Notes: generated from the sequence alone by a model not told the origin. Positions 1-6,849 are shown, numbered from the stretch's first letter. The stretch: DNA of 7,067 nucleotides from Parachlamydiales bacterium (GCA_003151315.1 PLXF01000149.1:3308-10374); one strand, 5' to 3'. Translations and numbers: made by a program.

Positions 1-843
1 GTGGCCGATGGGCGCTCCGTAGAGTCCCCGTTCAAAAGGCTCAATTGTATCGAGAAGTTGTAGAGCTTGCAAAGGGGGAAATCCCGCAAGAGCCGCCGTA
101 GGGTGCAGTCTATCCAAAAGAGTCGAATCGTTTACCTCGGCACCGATGTGTGTTTGCAGTACGCTGTGCAAATGTTGCAATGAACCCGCAGCTCGAAGAG
201 ATAGTTTTGAAAAAGTGGTTTGCGCGGTAAATGGGGCCAACGCCTGTTGGATCGATTTTTCGACTAAGGAAAATTCGTTACGTTCCTTGTCGATGAGACG
301 TAAATCTTCTTTGGAGTCCCATTTTCTCGTGCCGGCCAAAGCCTCTGTCTCAAAAAAATCACCCCGGCGATAAAAGAGGCGTTCTGGGCTGGCTCCTAAG
401 AAAGCGGAGCGAGATGTTGGTTGTATACAAAATAGGGCCGCATTGGGGGCTTTAGGGGCTAAAAAAGCCATTATGGATAAAGGGTCAACTGTTTTTTTCA
501 GTTCAATCGTGCATTCGCGAGCTAAAACCACTTTTTCCACCTCCCCTTTGCCGATTCGCTCCAAAATTTGTTCCACTAGGATGCGCCAGGTAGCGCGGTC
601 GGGAGTATAGGAGATCGATTGGATATCTGGCTTTTGTATCGCACTCGCCTTTGTTGGATCCCAAGAGGTAACAACTCGAGGAGAAAACTGGAAATGGGAG
701 GGGAAATCGGCCCAGTGGGAAGCTAAAGTGGGTCGAAAATGGCGCCAGCCAAACGATAAAGGACCAGGATCTCCTAATCCCCATCCGGCCAATGGAGGTT
801 CCTGAGAGCGCCCTTTCCAATAGATTTTTGGAAAGAGATTCAC
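1..843 (-). CDS. menF: Isochorismate synthase MenF (3' end missing)
   Basis: Converts chorismate to isochorismate, the committed step of the classical (o-succinylbenzoate) menaquinone pathway, in the cytoplasm. The minus-strand frame is open from GTG at 843-841 to the window edge (281 codons, no stop). Chorismate-binding-family landmarks appear in order: KVVLARE at residues 104-110 (K104 aligns with the general-base lysine of the family), FLGASPERLF at 148-157, TEALAGTR at 166-173, HPTAALAGFP at 247-256 and ERGLYGAPIG at 271-280. I judge roughly the last 100 residues to be missing. The GTG start is chosen because it overlaps the stop of the upstream menG fusion gene (GTGA) and has AGGAG four bases upstream. 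The region before the catalytic lysine is about 86 residues shorter than in E. coli MenF (K190), so the N-terminal subdomain is reduced. HPTAALAGFP and the menG neighbour favour MenF over a siderophore EntC/DhbC or salicylate synthase, and no anthranilate-synthase context is present. Confidence 0.93.
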   Translation of the reverse strand, partial: MNLFPKIYWKGRSQEPPLAGWGLGDPGPLSFGWRHFRPTLASHWADFPSHFQFSPRVVTSWDPTKASAIQKPDIQSISYTPDRATWRILVEQILERIGKGEVEKVVLARECTIELKKTVDPLSIMAFLAPKAPNAALFCIQPTSRSAFLGASPERLFYRRGDFFETEALAGTRKWDSKEDLRLIDKERNEFSLVEKSIQQALAPFTAQTTFSKLSLRAAGSLQHLHSVLQTHIGAEVNDSTLLDRLHPTAALAGFPPLQALQLLDTIEPFERGLYGAPIGH

Positions 844-2945
844 TTTTCTCCTACATACAGAGTCACAGCTCCCAGTGCCATTTGCCGCTTTTGGAGGTGT
901 GTAAACCCGGCTTTTTGCATGAGAGACAAAAAGGAGTTCCCTGACGGAAAAGTTTCAATGGTTTCGTTCAAGTAACTATAGGCTCTCTTGTGGCGCGAGA
1001 GTTTATTTCCCAGCCAGGGAAGAAGATAGCGCAAATAGAGGAGATAAAAGGGGCGGATCGGAAAAGGAGGAAGAGAAAACTCCAGAACCAAACAGCGCCC
1101 TTCAGATTTCAAAATCCGGTGGATCTCTTTTAACGACAAGAGAGGATCTTTGACATTGCGGATCCCAAAGGAAAAGGTGCAAGCGTCGAATTGAAGGTCG
1201 TCGAAAGGAATAGTAAGGGCATCGCCGATTTGCAATTCGATCCTTTTCCCGTAGCTCTTATTTTGCACTTTTTTTTCGCCGATGAGGAGCATCTCTTGGC
1301 TCAAATCGATCCCAATCGCCGATTCGATGGGGGCTTTTGCTTCAAAAAGGGCGATCAACTGATCGGCGGTTCCCGTTGCTAAATCGAGGAGATGGAGCCC
1401 TTCTTTTGGAGGAAGATAGAGAGCGGCCTGTCTTCTCCAATTCCGATCTAAACCCAAAGAAAGGATCCGATTGATCCGGTCATAGCTCGAGGAAATTTCA
1501 TCAAACATATGGTGAATTTCCAAACGAGAAGGTTCCTTGAATTCCTTTTTCTTCTCTATTAAGCAACTTAAAAAGCCCGCTAGAGAAAAAAACATCAAGG
1601 TCCCCTGATGAAAAGCAATAGGGTACAGATCGCACATACCAATAAACAAAAAGCCGGAAAAGGTGGCGAATAGGGCTATTGTTAAAGGCTCTTTTTTTGA
1701 TCGGAAAAACGCAAGTGTAATAGAACCGATCCAAAAGAGAAAAGCACCGAGAGCCAGAAGTCCCGATTCACTAGCTAACAGAAGATAGATATTATGCACA
1801 GCCATATGGGGCATGATGTTTGAGCGTTGCGACACATAAGGGGTGCTCTGAAGAGCAAATTGCCGAAAACCTACGCCGGTTAGCGGGTGGTTATGGATCA
1901 TTTGAAAAGCGACATTTTGGTAGTAGAAGCGCACTTGATCAGAAGCTTTTGCCGCAGGCGCGTAATTCACAATGCCACCGCGCTTAAGATAGGGCTCATG
2001 GAAAAGAAGAGCGATGAGAAAAACAGACGCTACCATAGTGCCGCTGGCAAAACGGATGGAACGGCCGGAAAGGCGGTAGGTAAATCCTAAAAAGAGGCAC
2101 GAGGCCAAAGCCCAAGCAAAGATCGCGGCTCGAGAGTAGGTGGTCGCAAGGGCAAACAGTTGCAGAAAATAGAGAAGGGATAAAAATAAGCGCGTTTTCT
2201 TTCGCTGTTCATAGATAAAAAAGGTTGTGCACATCAACGTAAGGGCCAAAAACCCCCCTAAAACATTGGGATGGGGCAAAGTCCCCGAAGCGCGCAGAAT
2301 TAAACGTGTTTTCGTTTCACGGGGAAAAAAAACATCTACAAGCCAGCGTCTTCCTTCAGTAACTTCGATACTCGGTGTATTTTCGTCCGACAGATCAAAG
2401 GGCACTTCCGATAAAAATTTCAGCCCGAGCTGTTTTTGATGGAAGTACTGGGTAATCGCAATGGTCGATTGCATAGTTCCTGCTAACAAAAGCGTGGCCA
2501 TAGCGAGGCGGACAACTTGTACCCGTCGATGGTTAGGAATAGCGTGAGCGAACAGGGCAAAGAGAGCGATAGGAGTAAACAATTGTAGCAGGCGGATGTA
2601 AAGCACAGGATAATAGGCGAGGGGAGATGTGGCGATGGAAACGCCGCTTAAGAAAAGGACGATCCACAGAGGGGTCATTTGGCTCCCCAGCAAAACCTCT
2701 CTCAAAGACCTTCTAAAGGCATAAAGGGACAAAACAATCAGGAAAGGGACAATCAGATCGGAGGGGTAGTAATAGATCATTTTGTCAAAGTAGGAGGGGA
2801 GGGAGATCCCATCGGGGATCAAAGTCAGCGAAAAAAAACGGAAAGCTTTGTCGTATTTGCGCTCAATTGGCAGTGCAAATAAAAGCAAAAAGAGCAAAGA
2901 CAGAGTCAATCGCTCCAAGATAAAAAATCGTTTCAGATAGCCCAT
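840..2945 (-). CDS. menG: O-antigen ligase-like membrane protein fused to MenG/UbiE methyltransferase
   Basis: One uninterrupted 701-codon frame. Residues 1 to about 463 are a polytopic membrane protein of the Wzy_C/WaaL type (glycan ligase or polymerase using lipid-linked sugars): about a dozen hydrophobic segments, PHPNVLGGFLAL near 224-235, TTYSRAAIF near 268-276 (conserved Arg 272), a large non-cytoplasmic loop near 317-383 with HNHPLTGVGF at 351-360, then VHNIYLLLASESGLLAL with His 384. Residues about 475-701 are a complete class I SAM-dependent quinone methyltransferase: FDEISSSYDRINRILSLGLD, LDLATGTAD (SAM loop, 520-528), SFGIRNVKD (592-600), GRCLVLEFS (616-624), YLNETIETFPSG. This part would methylate demethylmenaquinone to menaquinone. 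The last membrane segment (446-463) is followed by EKKKEFK, so the methyltransferase should face the cytoplasm. Standalone MenG is about 230 residues, matching this domain. The symbol applies to the C-terminal domain only; the glycan substrate is unknown. UbiE (ubiquinone) activity is possible, but menF next door argues for menaquinone. No clear SD precedes the ATG. Confidence 0.9.
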   Translation of the reverse strand: MGYLKRFFILERLTLSLLFLLLFALPIERKYDKAFRFFSLTLIPDGISLPSYFDKMIYYYPSDLIVPFLIVLSLYAFRRSLREVLLGSQMTPLWIVLFLSGVSIATSPLAYYPVLYIRLLQLFTPIALFALFAHAIPNHRRVQVVRLAMATLLLAGTMQSTIAITQYFHQKQLGLKFLSEVPFDLSDENTPSIEVTEGRRWLVDVFFPRETKTRLILRASGTLPHPNVLGGFLALTLMCTTFFIYEQRKKTRLFLSLLYFLQLFALATTYSRAAIFAWALASCLFLGFTYRLSGRSIRFASGTMVASVFLIALLFHEPYLKRGGIVNYAPAAKASDQVRFYYQNVAFQMIHNHPLTGVGFRQFALQSTPYVSQRSNIMPHMAVHNIYLLLASESGLLALGAFLFWIGSITLAFFRSKKEPLTIALFATFSGFLFIGMCDLYPIAFHQGTLMFFSLAGFLSCLIEKKKEFKEPSRLEIHHMFDEISSSYDRINRILSLGLDRNWRRQAALYLPPKEGLHLLDLATGTADQLIALFEAKAPIESAIGIDLSQEMLLIGEKKVQNKSYGKRIELQIGDALTIPFDDLQFDACTFSFGIRNVKDPLLSLKEIHRILKSEGRCLVLEFSLPPFPIRPFYLLYLRYLLPWLGNKLSRHKRAYSYLNETIETFPSGNSFLSLMQKAGFTHLQKRQMALGAVTLYVGEK
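848..852 (-). promoter_or_regulatory. Ribosome binding site of menF inside the menG coding end
   Basis: AGGAG on the minus strand lies four bases before the GTG start of menF, within the last codons of the upstream fusion gene. It decides the start, since no ATG is available nearby in this frame. With the GTGA stop/start overlap it points to translational coupling of menF to the upstream gene. Confidence 0.7.
1508..1538 (-). promoter_or_regulatory. Possible internal translation start for a free MenG
   Basis: Inside the fusion gene, at the domain junction, AAGGA (1538-1534) is followed after 10 bases by an in-frame TTG (1523-1521, codon 475), with an in-frame ATG at 1508-1506 (codon 480). Either start would give a 222-227-residue protein, the normal length of standalone MenG. 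The SD spacing to TTG is slightly long, so this is only a possibility. Confidence 0.3.
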
Positions 2946-2953
2946 GATAAAAA

Positions 2954-2982
2954 AGAGTAAAGGGGATCGAAATCAAAGTCAA
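2954..2982 (-). promoter_or_regulatory. Candidate promoter for the ligase-menG/menF genes
   Basis: On the minus strand TTGACT (2982-2977) and TACTCT (2959-2954) are separated by exactly 17 bases. The -35 box is 5/6 to consensus, the -10 box only 3/6. The -10 box ends eight bases before the ATG at 2945, so a transcript from here would be leaderless or nearly so, which would agree with the lack of a Shine-Dalgarno sequence. It may equally be chance, with transcription read through from the hydrolase gene 47 bp upstream. Confidence 0.25.
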
Positions 2983-2992
2983 TTTTTTGCTT

Positions 2993-4399
2993 TTACGGGA
3001 GGCGCAAAAGCCAACCTGAAATCGCATCCAACACGATGGGAGAAATCGTCTCTTTAATGTGTGCATATTCTTGAATAGAGCCTGTTTTACATGTTTGCAG
3101 CAGATGGTTGAGATGAGGGACAGACAAGATAGTGTAGTTCGGGTTCCCCCCTTCTTTTAGCCCCTTTTCTATCGCTCGGAGATTTTCTTCCGCAGAAACT
3201 TGAAGATCTCGTTCTCCGTTAATTGCTAAAACAGGTGCGGTTATTTGTTTTAAGTATGAGATAGGATCAAGGTTAAGGAAATGTCGAAACCAATTGGTAT
3301 TTAACAGTTTAATCATTCTCTTTTTATTTAAAGGGGTAAAGGAAATGCATGATGAGACATTCTCCTGACACTCGGTGGTCAAATACTTTTCTATCATTTG
3401 ATCTAATGGAATATAAGATGCATTGATGTCCGGTTCTTCCTTTAAAAAGGAGAAGATCTCGCGACGTAAATTATAATCAGAAGCCATATCCTCCTCACTT
3501 ACACCATCTGCCGTTAATATCGCACGAGCCTGTTGATACAACAACTCTTCTCCCTTAATCCCAGGGCTTGCCAGTAACACAACGAATGCAATGTTAGGCG
3601 ATGCTGCTGCAACTTGAGCAGCGACAAGCCCTCCCTCGCTATGCCCTATAAGACCTATAGAACTAATTTCTGTTCGATTTTTTATATATTTGTTAGCGGC
3701 CATTACGTCTTTTACAAAATCTAGAGTTGTTGCGTTTTCATAGGATCCCGTTGAATCATTGACTCCTCTTTTATCAAATCGAAGAGAAGCGATTCCCTTT
3801 TGTGCAAGATGATCGGCAAGTACCAAAAAAAATTTATGACCGGCTATTGTTTGATTGCGATCATGCGGCCCAGACCCAGCAATTAAAATTGCGATCTGCA
3901 GGGGAATTGTCCCTTTAGGCCAAAATATGGTTCCGGCTAAGGTAATTCCCTCTAGTTCGTTTTCAAATTGGACGTTCTCTTCTTGATAGGAAAAAACAGG
4001 TTCTTGAGGATGTGATAAGTCTATATAAGTTCTCTTTTCCCGATATAAAACAAGGAAGTTTGAAGATCTGGGTTGGTATAGTTTTCCTTTAATTTCTGTG
4101 TAATTTTCGTTGAAAAATCCTATATAGCTATTTGAAGTTCCTCCAAACGTAAATCGAACCTCTTCTTTTGTGCACGTGAGTGAACCCACAGGAATATTAA
4201 ATATTTCCTGACTAGGAAAGTCGATAAGCCCAGACAATCCGTCTATATGGAGCACAATATCTAATTCCGCAGCACCAAGTGTTACAGCTCCATACCACAG
4301 TCCGTCCACTTTAGGAATCTGAACGTCTTGGGGACATGCCTTAAGGCAAAAGAAACAAGCAGATATTCTCGCTAAGTAAAGTAAATATTTTAATATCAT
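2993..4399 (-). CDS. Exported alpha/beta hydrolase (esterase/peptidase-like, COG1073 type)
   Basis: A 468-residue alpha/beta hydrolase with an extra N-terminal domain. Residues 1-21 are hydrophobic and end in FCLKAC, either a Sec signal or a loose lipobox (Lys at -2 is unusual), so periplasmic or membrane-anchored location is inferred. Residues about 33-122 (DGLWYGAVTLG...ELDIVLHIDG...FPSQEIFNIP...GKLYQ) resemble the beta-rich domain that precedes many COG1073/EstD-like hydrolases. The catalytic domain has AGSGPHDRNQ (oxyanion strand/loop, 174-183), RFDKRGVNDSTG (207-218), the nucleophile elbow GHSEGG (252-257, Ser 254), NGERD (394-398, Asp 398) and LNHLLQ (His 432). The triad is complete. 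A helical lid region (about 285-375) contains Cys 344 and Cys 351, which could pair if exported. Substrate unknown: ester, acyl or peptide bonds are all possible. It ends 47 bp before the ligase-menG gene on the same strand. The start has only weak SD character. Its GC content is visibly lower than the men genes. Confidence 0.85.
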   Translation of the reverse strand: MILKYLLYLARISACFFCLKACPQDVQIPKVDGLWYGAVTLGAAELDIVLHIDGLSGLIDFPSQEIFNIPVGSLTCTKEEVRFTFGGTSNSYIGFFNENYTEIKGKLYQPRSSNFLVLYREKRTYIDLSHPQEPVFSYQEENVQFENELEGITLAGTIFWPKGTIPLQIAILIAGSGPHDRNQTIAGHKFFLVLADHLAQKGIASLRFDKRGVNDSTGSYENATTLDFVKDVMAANKYIKNRTEISSIGLIGHSEGGLVAAQVAAASPNIAFVVLLASPGIKGEELLYQQARAILTADGVSEEDMASDYNLRREIFSFLKEEPDINASYIPLDQMIEKYLTTECQENVSSCISFTPLNKKRMIKLLNTNWFRHFLNLDPISYLKQITAPVLAINGERDLQVSAEENLRAIEKGLKEGGNPNYTILSVPHLNHLLQTCKTGSIQEYAHIKETISPIVLDAISGWLLRLP

Positions 4400-4438
4400 T
4401 GCGACCCATATTTTTTTAAAAGTAATGATATATTTTCG

Positions 4439-4467
4439 TTGATATCTATTAAATTTTTTCCTAAAAT
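4439..4467 (+). promoter_or_regulatory. Candidate sigma70-type promoter for the DUF687-like gene
   Basis: TTGATA (4439-4444) and TAAAAT (4462-4467) are separated by exactly 17 bases; each box matches the consensus at 5 of 6 positions. A start near 4474 would give a leader of about 60 bases. The AT-rich surroundings raise the chance of accidental matches. Confidence 0.45.
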
Positions 4468-4523
4468 CTTCTTCTAAATTATTTACTATATTTTTTTACA
4501 AATCGTAAAATTTCCAAAAGAAA

Positions 4524-4527
4524 GGGG
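4524..4527 (+). promoter_or_regulatory. Ribosome binding site of the DUF687-like gene
   Basis: AAAGGGG ends six bases before the ATG at 4534, good spacing for a Shine-Dalgarno site. It supports this start; no in-frame ATG lies upstream in the AT-rich spacer. Confidence 0.6.
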
Positions 4528-4533
4528 AAAAAT

Positions 4534-6132
4534 ATGAGCGTTGAAGCACCTCCAGAAGCAAGTGAAGTGGATAGCGGTGAAGAATATGGGTTTGCCTGGG
4601 GGATGTCCCTTCCCTTTCCTGTTAGATGGGAAGGAAGAGATCTTACATTAGAAGAGTTAGATGCATGTAGACGAGCCGTTCAAGAAAGAATCATGGAGCT
4701 TTTTTACGCCTCTGTTTTGGATAGGGAAGCTTTCGATCAAATGGCTATTCGCTTAGCTAGATTAGGTACTGAACCTGAAGAGCGGGCCTTATTAGAAAGG
4801 GACATTCAACTCCTTTTACTAACACCCGAAGGGGTAATGGTTGGGGAAGCCGGAGCATTTCGAGAGATTGGTAAATTTTGGAAGAAGCATAAAAAAGCCA
4901 TCATTATTGGCGCAATAGTCGTAGGTGTTGTGGTTACAGCTGTGGTCCTCACAGCTTGTACCGCAGGCACGGCAGCAAGCGGGGTTGCAGCCACTGGCTG
5001 TTCTATAGTCAATTCCTTAATCAATGAAGAAGATGAAAAGAAAAAGAAGGATCCTCATAAAGAACACTCTCAGACCGCGCCTGTTATTGAAAATTCTCCC
5101 ATCAGTGCAGAAGGTATTACAAACCCATCTTTCTTAGGAATTCCAGGGAGTGAATCTGTCAATTTGAGCGTTCCTTCGGAATCATTCAGCGAGGCTTTAG
5201 CCCAAGAGGTGAGTAATGCATCCAAAGTGCCTTTACCTATTAATTCGGAGTGGGATTCGTCGCTGGCGAGTGATTTGATTGATTCTCTAAATTTGTCTGA
5301 TCTTGAGAAATATCTGGCAAAAGATGCCTTAAATAACAGTTATCCGCCTCTAAATTTCACACCAGAATTTAAGCCTACTGTTAACCCAGGAGCTTTTCTT
5401 TATACAGGGAATGCACCTGCAGCAAGCAATAAACCAAAAGAATCCCCGAGAGTTCCCAATGAAACCCCGTTAAGTGTCCCCAAAGAGCCCGATTTTTGTA
5501 TTATAGGGCAAAATGGAATAGCTACTACGTTAGCGGGCGCTCAATCCCATCAACAATACTTGCAAAACCTTGTTCCAGGATCTCATACAGTAGACTGGGT
5601 GTACAACAAGACGAATACGGCTGTTGTTGATGTAGCAGAAGCATTGATATGTTCGTACAATGGGATTTCAAAAACTGCGGGAACGCAGCAAGCAAAGTGG
5701 GAAGAATTCCATCAAGCAAATATCGATAATCCTAGTGCGAAAATCTTGCAAATCTGCCACAGTAAGGGATCTATCGATACCTATAACGCTTTAGGTAAAG
5801 CAAGAAAAGAAATCAGAGATAGAGTAATCATAATTAATATTGCGCCCGGAAAAATCATTCCTCGAGAAATGTGTTACGAGGCCCATAATTATGCAAGTGA
5901 ATTGGATATTGTGCATTTGGGTGAGCTATTTCATGCTGGATTTTTTGATTCTAATGAATGTGGGACGTCTAGGTTGATGGAACAAATTCTCGAAAATCGC
6001 AAACAACTTATACTTTTGAAGCCTCACCCTGATGCGACGGGTATAGATCACGGACTTCAAAGCCCTACTTTTAGAGATCCAATAAGGGGTCATATCCAGG
6101 ATTATATAGATCACAAGGGAGAGTACAATTGA
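4534..6132 (+). CDS. DUF687-like chlamydial protein, membrane-associated and lipase-like
   Basis: A 532-residue protein. Residues 1-116 are charged and helical, without a signal peptide. KKHKK (117-121) precedes a long hydrophobic stretch (about 122-164), enough for one membrane helix or a tight hairpin of two; LTAC (139-142) within it looks like a lipobox. Residues about 168-318 are a Ser/Pro/Asn-rich linker. Residues about 319-532 form the conserved domain: FCIIGQNGIATTL, WVYNKTN, then ILQICHSKGSIDTYNAL with Ser 410 at a nucleophile-elbow position, VIIINIAPG, SELDIVHL (Asp 458) and PHPDATGIDHGLQSPTF (His 506). I recognise the overall pattern from chlamydial DUF687 proteins by memory; a lipase-type fold and S410-D458-H506 triad are inferred. 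The first Gly of GxSxG is Cys here. The function is unproven; the missing N-terminal signal plus hydrophobic region would suit a type III secreted, host-membrane effector or a cytoplasm-facing membrane protein. The stop codon overlaps the start of the next gene (TTGA). Confidence 0.85.
   Translation: MSVEAPPEASEVDSGEEYGFAWGMSLPFPVRWEGRDLTLEELDACRRAVQERIMELFYASVLDREAFDQMAIRLARLGTEPEERALLERDIQLLLLTPEGVMVGEAGAFREIGKFWKKHKKAIIIGAIVVGVVVTAVVLTACTAGTAASGVAATGCSIVNSLINEEDEKKKKDPHKEHSQTAPVIENSPISAEGITNPSFLGIPGSESVNLSVPSESFSEALAQEVSNASKVPLPINSEWDSSLASDLIDSLNLSDLEKYLAKDALNNSYPPLNFTPEFKPTVNPGAFLYTGNAPAASNKPKESPRVPNETPLSVPKEPDFCIIGQNGIATTLAGAQSHQQYLQNLVPGSHTVDWVYNKTNTAVVDVAEALICSYNGISKTAGTQQAKWEEFHQANIDNPSAKILQICHSKGSIDTYNALGKARKEIRDRVIIINIAPGKIIPREMCYEAHNYASELDIVHLGELFHAGFFDSNECGTSRLMEQILENRKQLILLKPHPDATGIDHGLQSPTFRDPIRGHIQDYIDHKGEYN
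6117..6121 (+). promoter_or_regulatory. Ribosome binding site supporting the TTG start of the first lipoprotein
   Basis: AAGGGAG ends seven bases before TTG at 6129-6131, within the last codons of the upstream gene. This site, the TTGA stop/start overlap and the gap-free alignment of the product with its downstream paralogue from residue 1 together fix the start. Confidence 0.65.
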
Positions 6133-6653
6133 GATATTTTTTTTTCATTTTATTAGTTTTATTCAGCTGCGAAAAAAAGGATGATGTTTTGCCTACAAAA
6201 AACGAAGCTGTAGATCAAATCTTAATTAAAGTTACCAAACAACTTAGATCGAAATTAGGTTTACTCCCCTTTGGAACGGGAGCGCGGATGATGGATAAAG
6301 TAAAAATGCTTTCTCTAAGTTTTATGTATCCTGAATCGATAGATCTTGAAACTGGACGTGCAATTTTAATACAGGCCGCCGACATATTTGTTGCCGCCAT
6401 AAATGCCGAAGGTAAAATTCGTCCCTATTTGGATACCGTTCCTTTTACTCCTCAAAACGTTCAGGTTTGGATTTTTTTTCGTGATGACAAAAAAAAACCA
6501 AATTGTGTGAGCTCCATGAGAATCACTGATGGAGTATTAAAGTATTCAGTGATTGATCTTGAAAACCCAAATTTAGAAATTGATTCTAGGGAGTCGTATG
6601 AGGAGGCGGTGCAAAAGCTTCAGCAAAATTCTCGGACTTCTAGAGCAGCTTAA
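6129..6653 (+). CDS. Small predicted lipoprotein, first tandem copy
   Basis: A 174-residue protein of unknown function. It opens with a very short, strongly hydrophobic signal ending in LFSC (residues 11-14), a lipobox with Cys 14 as the lipidation site, followed by the polar EKKDD. This places it on the periplasmic side of the inner membrane or in the outer membrane. The mature part has a conserved-looking block GTGARMM (49-55) and MLSLSFMYPES (60-70), then IRPYLDTVPFTPQNV (97-111) and a strand-like VWIFFRDD (113-120). I have a vague memory of similar sequences in other environmental chlamydiae but know no name or function. The start is TTG, inside the stop of the DUF687-like gene, so it is probably co-translated with it. 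The next in-frame Met (54) would remove the lipobox. A paralogue follows at 6857. The C terminus (NSRTSRAA) is polar and probably flexible. Confidence 0.85.
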   Translation: MRYFFFILLVLFSCEKKDDVLPTKNEAVDQILIKVTKQLRSKLGLLPFGTGARMMDKVKMLSLSFMYPESIDLETGRAILIQAADIFVAAINAEGKIRPYLDTVPFTPQNVQVWIFFRDDKKKPNCVSSMRITDGVLKYSVIDLENPNLEIDSRESYEEAVQKLQQNSRTSRAA

Positions 6654-6676
6654 ACTCAGGAATTGATCGCGCCCTC

Positions 6677-6718
6677 TTGGATATGCCATTTAGGCAGCGT
6701 TTGAATGGCATATTCCAA
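6677..6718 (+). other. 14-bp hairpin after the first lipoprotein gene
   Basis: TTGGATATGCCATT (6677-6690) pairs fully with AATGGCATAT-CCAA (6704-6718), with one bulged T at 6714 and a 13-base loop. It begins 24 bases after the stop codon at 6653, a usual place for a terminator or an mRNA 3'-end stabiliser, but the following bases (AATCATG) contain no T tract. Confidence 0.6.
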
Positions 6719-6774
6719 ATCATGAGGAAGAATTCATTCTTCGAAAAAGATTTCGGGCTGCTCTCAAGCCCTTC

Positions 6775-6822
6775 TATACCTCTTGTAACTCAAAAACCAA
6801 GTATTGAGTCACGAGAGGTATA
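6775..6822 (+). other. 19-bp hairpin upstream of the second lipoprotein gene
   Basis: TATACCTCTTGTAACTCAA (6775-6793) pairs with TTGAGTCACGAGAGGTATA (6804-6822) around a 10-base loop: 17 Watson-Crick pairs, one G-U pair and one A-C mismatch. It ends 34 bases before the ATG at 6857, so it could act as a terminator/attenuator between the copies, as an RNA-stability element, or as a protein-binding site in DNA. The A-C mismatch and the G-U pair mean it is not a perfect DNA palindrome. Confidence 0.6.
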
Positions 6823-6843
6823 TTGAGGATTATTTAAGAAACC

Positions 6844-6849
6844 AGGGGA
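6844..6849 (+). promoter_or_regulatory. Ribosome binding site of the second lipoprotein gene
   Basis: AGGGGA ends seven bases before the ATG at 6857. Unlike copy 1, this copy has its own spacer and an ATG start, so it can be translated independently of the DUF687-like gene. Confidence 0.6.

Larger units (their letters stand above)
4400..4533. promoter_or_regulatory. AT-rich divergent intergenic region
   Basis: This 134-bp spacer separates the minus-strand hydrolase from the plus-strand DUF687-like gene, so it must hold both 5' regions. By hand count about 28 of 134 bases are G or C (about 21%), far below either gene. It contains the plus-strand promoter candidate listed separately and a short inverted repeat, TTTTAC/GTAAAA, with a 5-base loop at 4494-4510. 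I could not find a convincing promoter for the hydrolase on the minus strand. Confidence 0.7.

Noticed and set aside
503..820. A 105-codon minus-strand open frame
   Set aside because: It overlaps menF on the same strand in another frame. The menF frame carries all family motifs, while this one is low-quality sequence rich in Ser, Arg and Gly without a recognisable domain.
1501..1734. A 77-codon minus-strand open frame across the ligase-MenG junction
   Set aside because: It is a shadow in another frame; the 701-codon frame stays open and carries membrane segments and MenG motifs on both sides.
4494..4510. TTTTAC/GTAAAA inverted repeat as an operator
   Set aside because: A 6-bp arm in a region of about 21% GC is expected by chance; mentioned only within the intergenic entry.
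4806..5024. A minus-strand open frame opposite the hydrophobic segment of the DUF687-like gene
   Set aside because: Its Thr/Ala/Pro-rich product is the complement of the Val/Ala/Gly-rich membrane segment; no SD or promoter context supports it.
6755..6771. GGGCT/AGCCC hairpin as an intrinsic terminator
   Set aside because: The stem is only 5 bp and the following bases (TTCTATACC) are not a T tract.
6722..6826. A 34-codon ATG open frame in the spacer between the lipoprotein genes
   Set aside because: No Shine-Dalgarno sequence precedes it, its product has no recognisable feature, and it runs through three of the four inverted repeats, which explains the sequence better. A leader peptide cannot be excluded.
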